Below, piece by piece: positions 62,314 through 64,000 of a DNA stretch of 64,000 nt (position 1 is its first letter; each line of letters begins with the position of its first letter). The stretch comes from Bradyrhizobium sp. Ec3.3 (GTDB lineage Bacteria; Pseudomonadota; Alphaproteobacteria; Rhizobiales; Xanthobacteraceae), in assembly GCF_000472925.1 (NCBI RefSeq), contig NZ_AXAS01000006.1, positions 237,462 through 301,461 of the forward strand. The letters are read 5' to 3'. Below the pieces are notes generated by a model. The model was not told the origin of the DNA. It did no database searches and saw nothing but the letters and a program-made list of their open reading frames with translations. The position numbers and the translations under genes are program-made.

Positions 62314-62423
62314 GCATGATCCGGACCCGGAGGGCCGCGTTAGCGCAAAGTGTGAAGCGGTTTTCCGAAAAGATCATGCGCAAACAACAACCTAAAGCGC
62401 GATGACGAATCATCGCGCTTTTG
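62314..62423. repeat. AAGCATGATC dispersed repeat ending in a hairpin
   Basis: Second copy of the element at 35754-35870. Its right end is AAAGCGCGATGA-CGAA-TCATCGCGCTTT (62394-62421) followed by TTG; this could terminate the antiporter transcript. The ribosome site of the cupin gene follows directly. Confidence 0.75.
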
Positions 62424-62437
62424 TTGGGGGAACGGGA

Positions 62438-62722
62438 ATGCTGGCCGCCAAATCCGAGGTTCAGGTCGACAACGACGAGGTCCGGGTCACCGAGTGGCGG
62501 CTCCCGCCCGGCGGCGCCACCGGTCATCACATTCACGGGATGGACTACGTGATTGTTCCCGTCACCGCGGGTGAGATGACCATCGTGGCACCTACTGGCG
62601 AGCGCTCCAAGGCGCAGCTTTCGGCGGGCAAGTCCTACTTCCGCAAGGCCGGTGTCGCGCACGACGTGCTTAACGAAACTGCAACAGAGATCGTGTTCCT
62701 TGAAGTCGAGCTGAAACCGTAA
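62438..62722 (+). CDS. Cupin domain protein
   Basis: 94 residues from the ATG at 62438 (GGGGGAACGGGA upstream). A single cupin: EWRLPPGGATGHHIHGMDYVIVPVTAGEMTI (His pair, motif 1) and GKSYFRKAGVAHDVLNE (motif 2). It is similar to small BauB-like cupins. The first part of the longer open frame is repeat DNA and is excluded. Confidence 0.82.
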   Translation: MLAAKSEVQVDNDEVRVTEWRLPPGGATGHHIHGMDYVIVPVTAGEMTIVAPTGERSKAQLSAGKSYFRKAGVAHDVLNETATEIVFLEVELKP

Positions 62723-62814
62723 AAGTGGCTTGCCAATTGCCACCGATCCGTCGCAGTTGATCCCTTACTATTGCCTCAAAGTTCCCGCATCAGACCGTGT
62801 GGGGAGTGGCCGGA

Positions 62815-63738
62815 ATGCTGAAATACCTGACTAAAATCTCCATGGATATCTTCCCCTCGGTGCTCGCGACGATCATCGGGGCGTACATCGTTAATCACTA
62901 CATCAACGCCCGGCCGGCCCCCGACACTCCCGCTGCCGCGGTTGCCCCTGCCCAGACCAAGAAGGATGCCAAGCCTGCCGAGGTCGCGAATCTCCCCGCG
63001 CCCGGAGTGAAGGCCAAGGGCATTTCCGAGAAGGGCATCTCCGAGAAGGGCATTTCCGAGAAGACCGTGACGGACAAGCCGGCGGCCGAGAAGCCGGCTG
63101 ACAACAAGGCCGCTGACCAGCCGACCGAGACCAAGCCCGCTGACGCCGAGACCGCCGCCGCTCCCGCCACGCCGCGCGGCCGGCCAACGCCTTCCCGCGA
63201 CAGCAAGGCCATGGCCAAGGCAACGCCTGCCCAGGCCGCCAGTGCCCCGGTCGTTACTGCACCGGCCTCCGAGACCACTCAGGCTCCGGCGTCGACTGGC
63301 GCGACCCCTGACGCCAACGATCTCGCCCGCGCAGCGATCGAGCGGCTGCGCAAGTCGCCCGAGGCTGCCCCGCAGGAGACGGCCCATGCGGGCGAAGCCC
63401 CGCGCGTTCAGGAGGCGCCACGGCTCGTGACGGCGGCTCCGCCTTCCGTGCGGCCGCTGCCGCCGCCGATCACGGTATCGACGCCGGGTCCGGAGGCTTA
63501 TGGTTCCCCGACGTCGTCGAACCCGCCTTACACCGCGTCCGTCGGCTCGGATGATGCGAATCGGCTGACACCGCCGGCCGATATCCCGGTCCCGGTGGTG
63601 ATCGCACCGCCGCTCGATCTGCGGGCCGATGCGGCCGGCCCCATGCCGAAGGCAAAGACCAACGTCGCCGACGAGATGCTGTCAGGCGTCAAGTCGATGT
63701 TCCACGCGGTCCTGCCGAAGGGCGTCACCCCCGACTAG
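62815..63738 (+). CDS. Membrane-anchored Ala/Pro/Lys-rich hypothetical protein
   Basis: 307 residues from the ATG at 62815, with GGGGAG eight bases upstream; an earlier GTG adds six residues. One N-terminal transmembrane helix (SVLATIIGAYIVNHYI) and then a low-complexity Ala/Pro/Lys/Thr-rich region including three consecutive KGISE units (about 68-82). A conserved-looking segment DLARAAIERLRKSPE and a C-terminal MLSGVKSMFHAVLP are the only folded-looking parts. Function unknown. Its TAG stop lies inside the ACTAGT site used by the adjoining insertion sequence. Confidence 0.75.
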   Translation: MLKYLTKISMDIFPSVLATIIGAYIVNHYINARPAPDTPAAAVAPAQTKKDAKPAEVANLPAPGVKAKGISEKGISEKGISEKTVTDKPAAEKPADNKAADQPTETKPADAETAAAPATPRGRPTPSRDSKAMAKATPAQAASAPVVTAPASETTQAPASTGATPDANDLARAAIERLRKSPEAAPQETAHAGEAPRVQEAPRLVTAAPPSVRPLPPPITVSTPGPEAYGSPTSSNPPYTASVGSDDANRLTPPADIPVPVVIAPPLDLRADAAGPMPKAKTNVADEMLSGVKSMFHAVLPKGVTPD

Positions 63739-63739
63739 T

Positions 63740-64000
63740 TGTGGCCTGTCAGGAGGTTGTCCATCTGGTCTGAACCGAGGAAGCTGAGGTTGCGAAGCTT
63801 CAGTGTTCCAAGGAGAGACCAGATGAACGTCCACAAGAATGCGCCTTTGACGCCCAAAGGTCGAGAGGCGATGGTCCGAAGCGTGGCGCAAGGCGGGCTC
63901 AGCCAGGCTGGCGCGGCCGATCTGTTCAATACGACACCGAAGACGGTGGCCAAATGGGTCAAGCGGTTCCGCGCAGAAGGTGTGGAGGGATTGCGTGATC
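63740..64000 (+). mobile_element. IS481-family insertion sequence, left end (truncated by window edge)
   Basis: The element most likely begins at TGTG (63740), directly behind ACTAGT (63734-63739). IS481 elements are known to insert at NCTAGN with 6-bp duplications, and the left end (TGTG..., then AGGTTGT 14 bases on) resembles the IS481 terminal repeat as I remember it. TGTC at 63747 is an alternative edge. The transposase gene starts at 63823. The right end is outside the window. Confidence 0.7.
63823..64000 (+). CDS. IS481-family transposase, N-terminal part
   Basis: 59 codons are visible before the edge, with no stop. The start ATG follows AGGAGAG. The opening MNVHKNAPLTPKGREAMV and GLSQAGAADLFNTTPKTVAKWVKRF is the helix-turn-helix of IS481 transposases; the DDE catalytic domain lies beyond the window. 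The reading frame is intact here, so the element may be active. Confidence 0.88.
   Translation, partial: MNVHKNAPLTPKGREAMVRSVAQGGLSQAGAADLFNTTPKTVAKWVKRFRAEGVEGLRD

Noticed and set aside
1..64000. tRNA or rRNA genes
   Set aside because: No cloverleaf, GTTCRA-type arm or rRNA segment was recognised on either strand by reading; a covariance search was not possible.

Overview
The window is a GC-rich alphaproteobacterial chromosome segment. Gene content and dispersed intergenic repeats fit Bradyrhizobium or a close relative: a DUF2312/GapR-type nucleoid protein, the aa3-oxidase subunit IV peptide, split transhydrogenase genes pntAA/pntAB/pntB, tol-pal next to tilS-ftsH, many class III cyclase/TPR-type signalling features, and several palindromic repeat families. 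The genus is inferred from general knowledge, not from a database search. I found no rRNA, tRNA, CRISPR array or prophage. One insertion sequence (IS481 type) enters at the right edge.

Layout. 1-3.3 kb: a compact catabolic operon (MFS importer, two PF04909 amidohydrolases, Rieske ferredoxin). 3.4-7.2 kb: a chemoreceptor, a secreted beta-rich protein and a 2-hydroxyacid dehydrogenase. 7.3-13.5 kb: an ECF42-type sigma factor with its DGPF/YCII partner, then SRPBCC, VOC and three further YCII-like genes; three promoters with the same TGTCGG-N17-CGTC pattern and an upstream A-run precede the three plus-strand units, so this looks like a self-contained sigma regulon. 13.6-15 kb: a TetR regulator and a DUF2852 membrane protein that share a 19-bp operator. 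15-20 kb: small membrane proteins, a divergent HxlR/SDR pair, gamma-glutamyltransferase and small secreted proteins.

20-33 kb: the envelope and cell-division block tolQ-tolR-tolA-tolB, then a GGDEF/EAL protein and a LuxI/FeeM-type N-acyltransferase, then pal-cpoB-tilS-ftsH. 33.6-38.5 kb: polytopic GT-C-like and GT87 membrane proteins, an orphan Flp pilin with a clear terminator, and a TetR regulator. 38.5-43.9 kb: pyruvate kinase coupled to a DUF1036 protein, DUF1244, DUF2312/GapR, an adenylate cyclase with TPRs and DUF1801. 44-50 kb: cell-wall enzymes (DUF882/M15-like, L,D-transpeptidase) and a sigma-54 response regulator.

50-64 kb: oligoendopeptidase F, a large patatin-like lipase split by a polytopic membrane insertion, aa3 oxidase subunit IV, the NADP transhydrogenase operon, an alpha/beta hydrolase with an overlapping Na+/H+ antiporter, a Ca2+/H+ antiporter, a cupin, a low-complexity membrane protein and the left end of an IS481-family element abutting an ACTAGT site.

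The observations I rate highest are the ECF42 promoter triplet, the TetR/DUF2852 operator pair, the split membrane patatin, the acyltransferase and c-di-GMP genes inside the tol-pal region, and a 48-bp perfect palindrome at 43901-43948.
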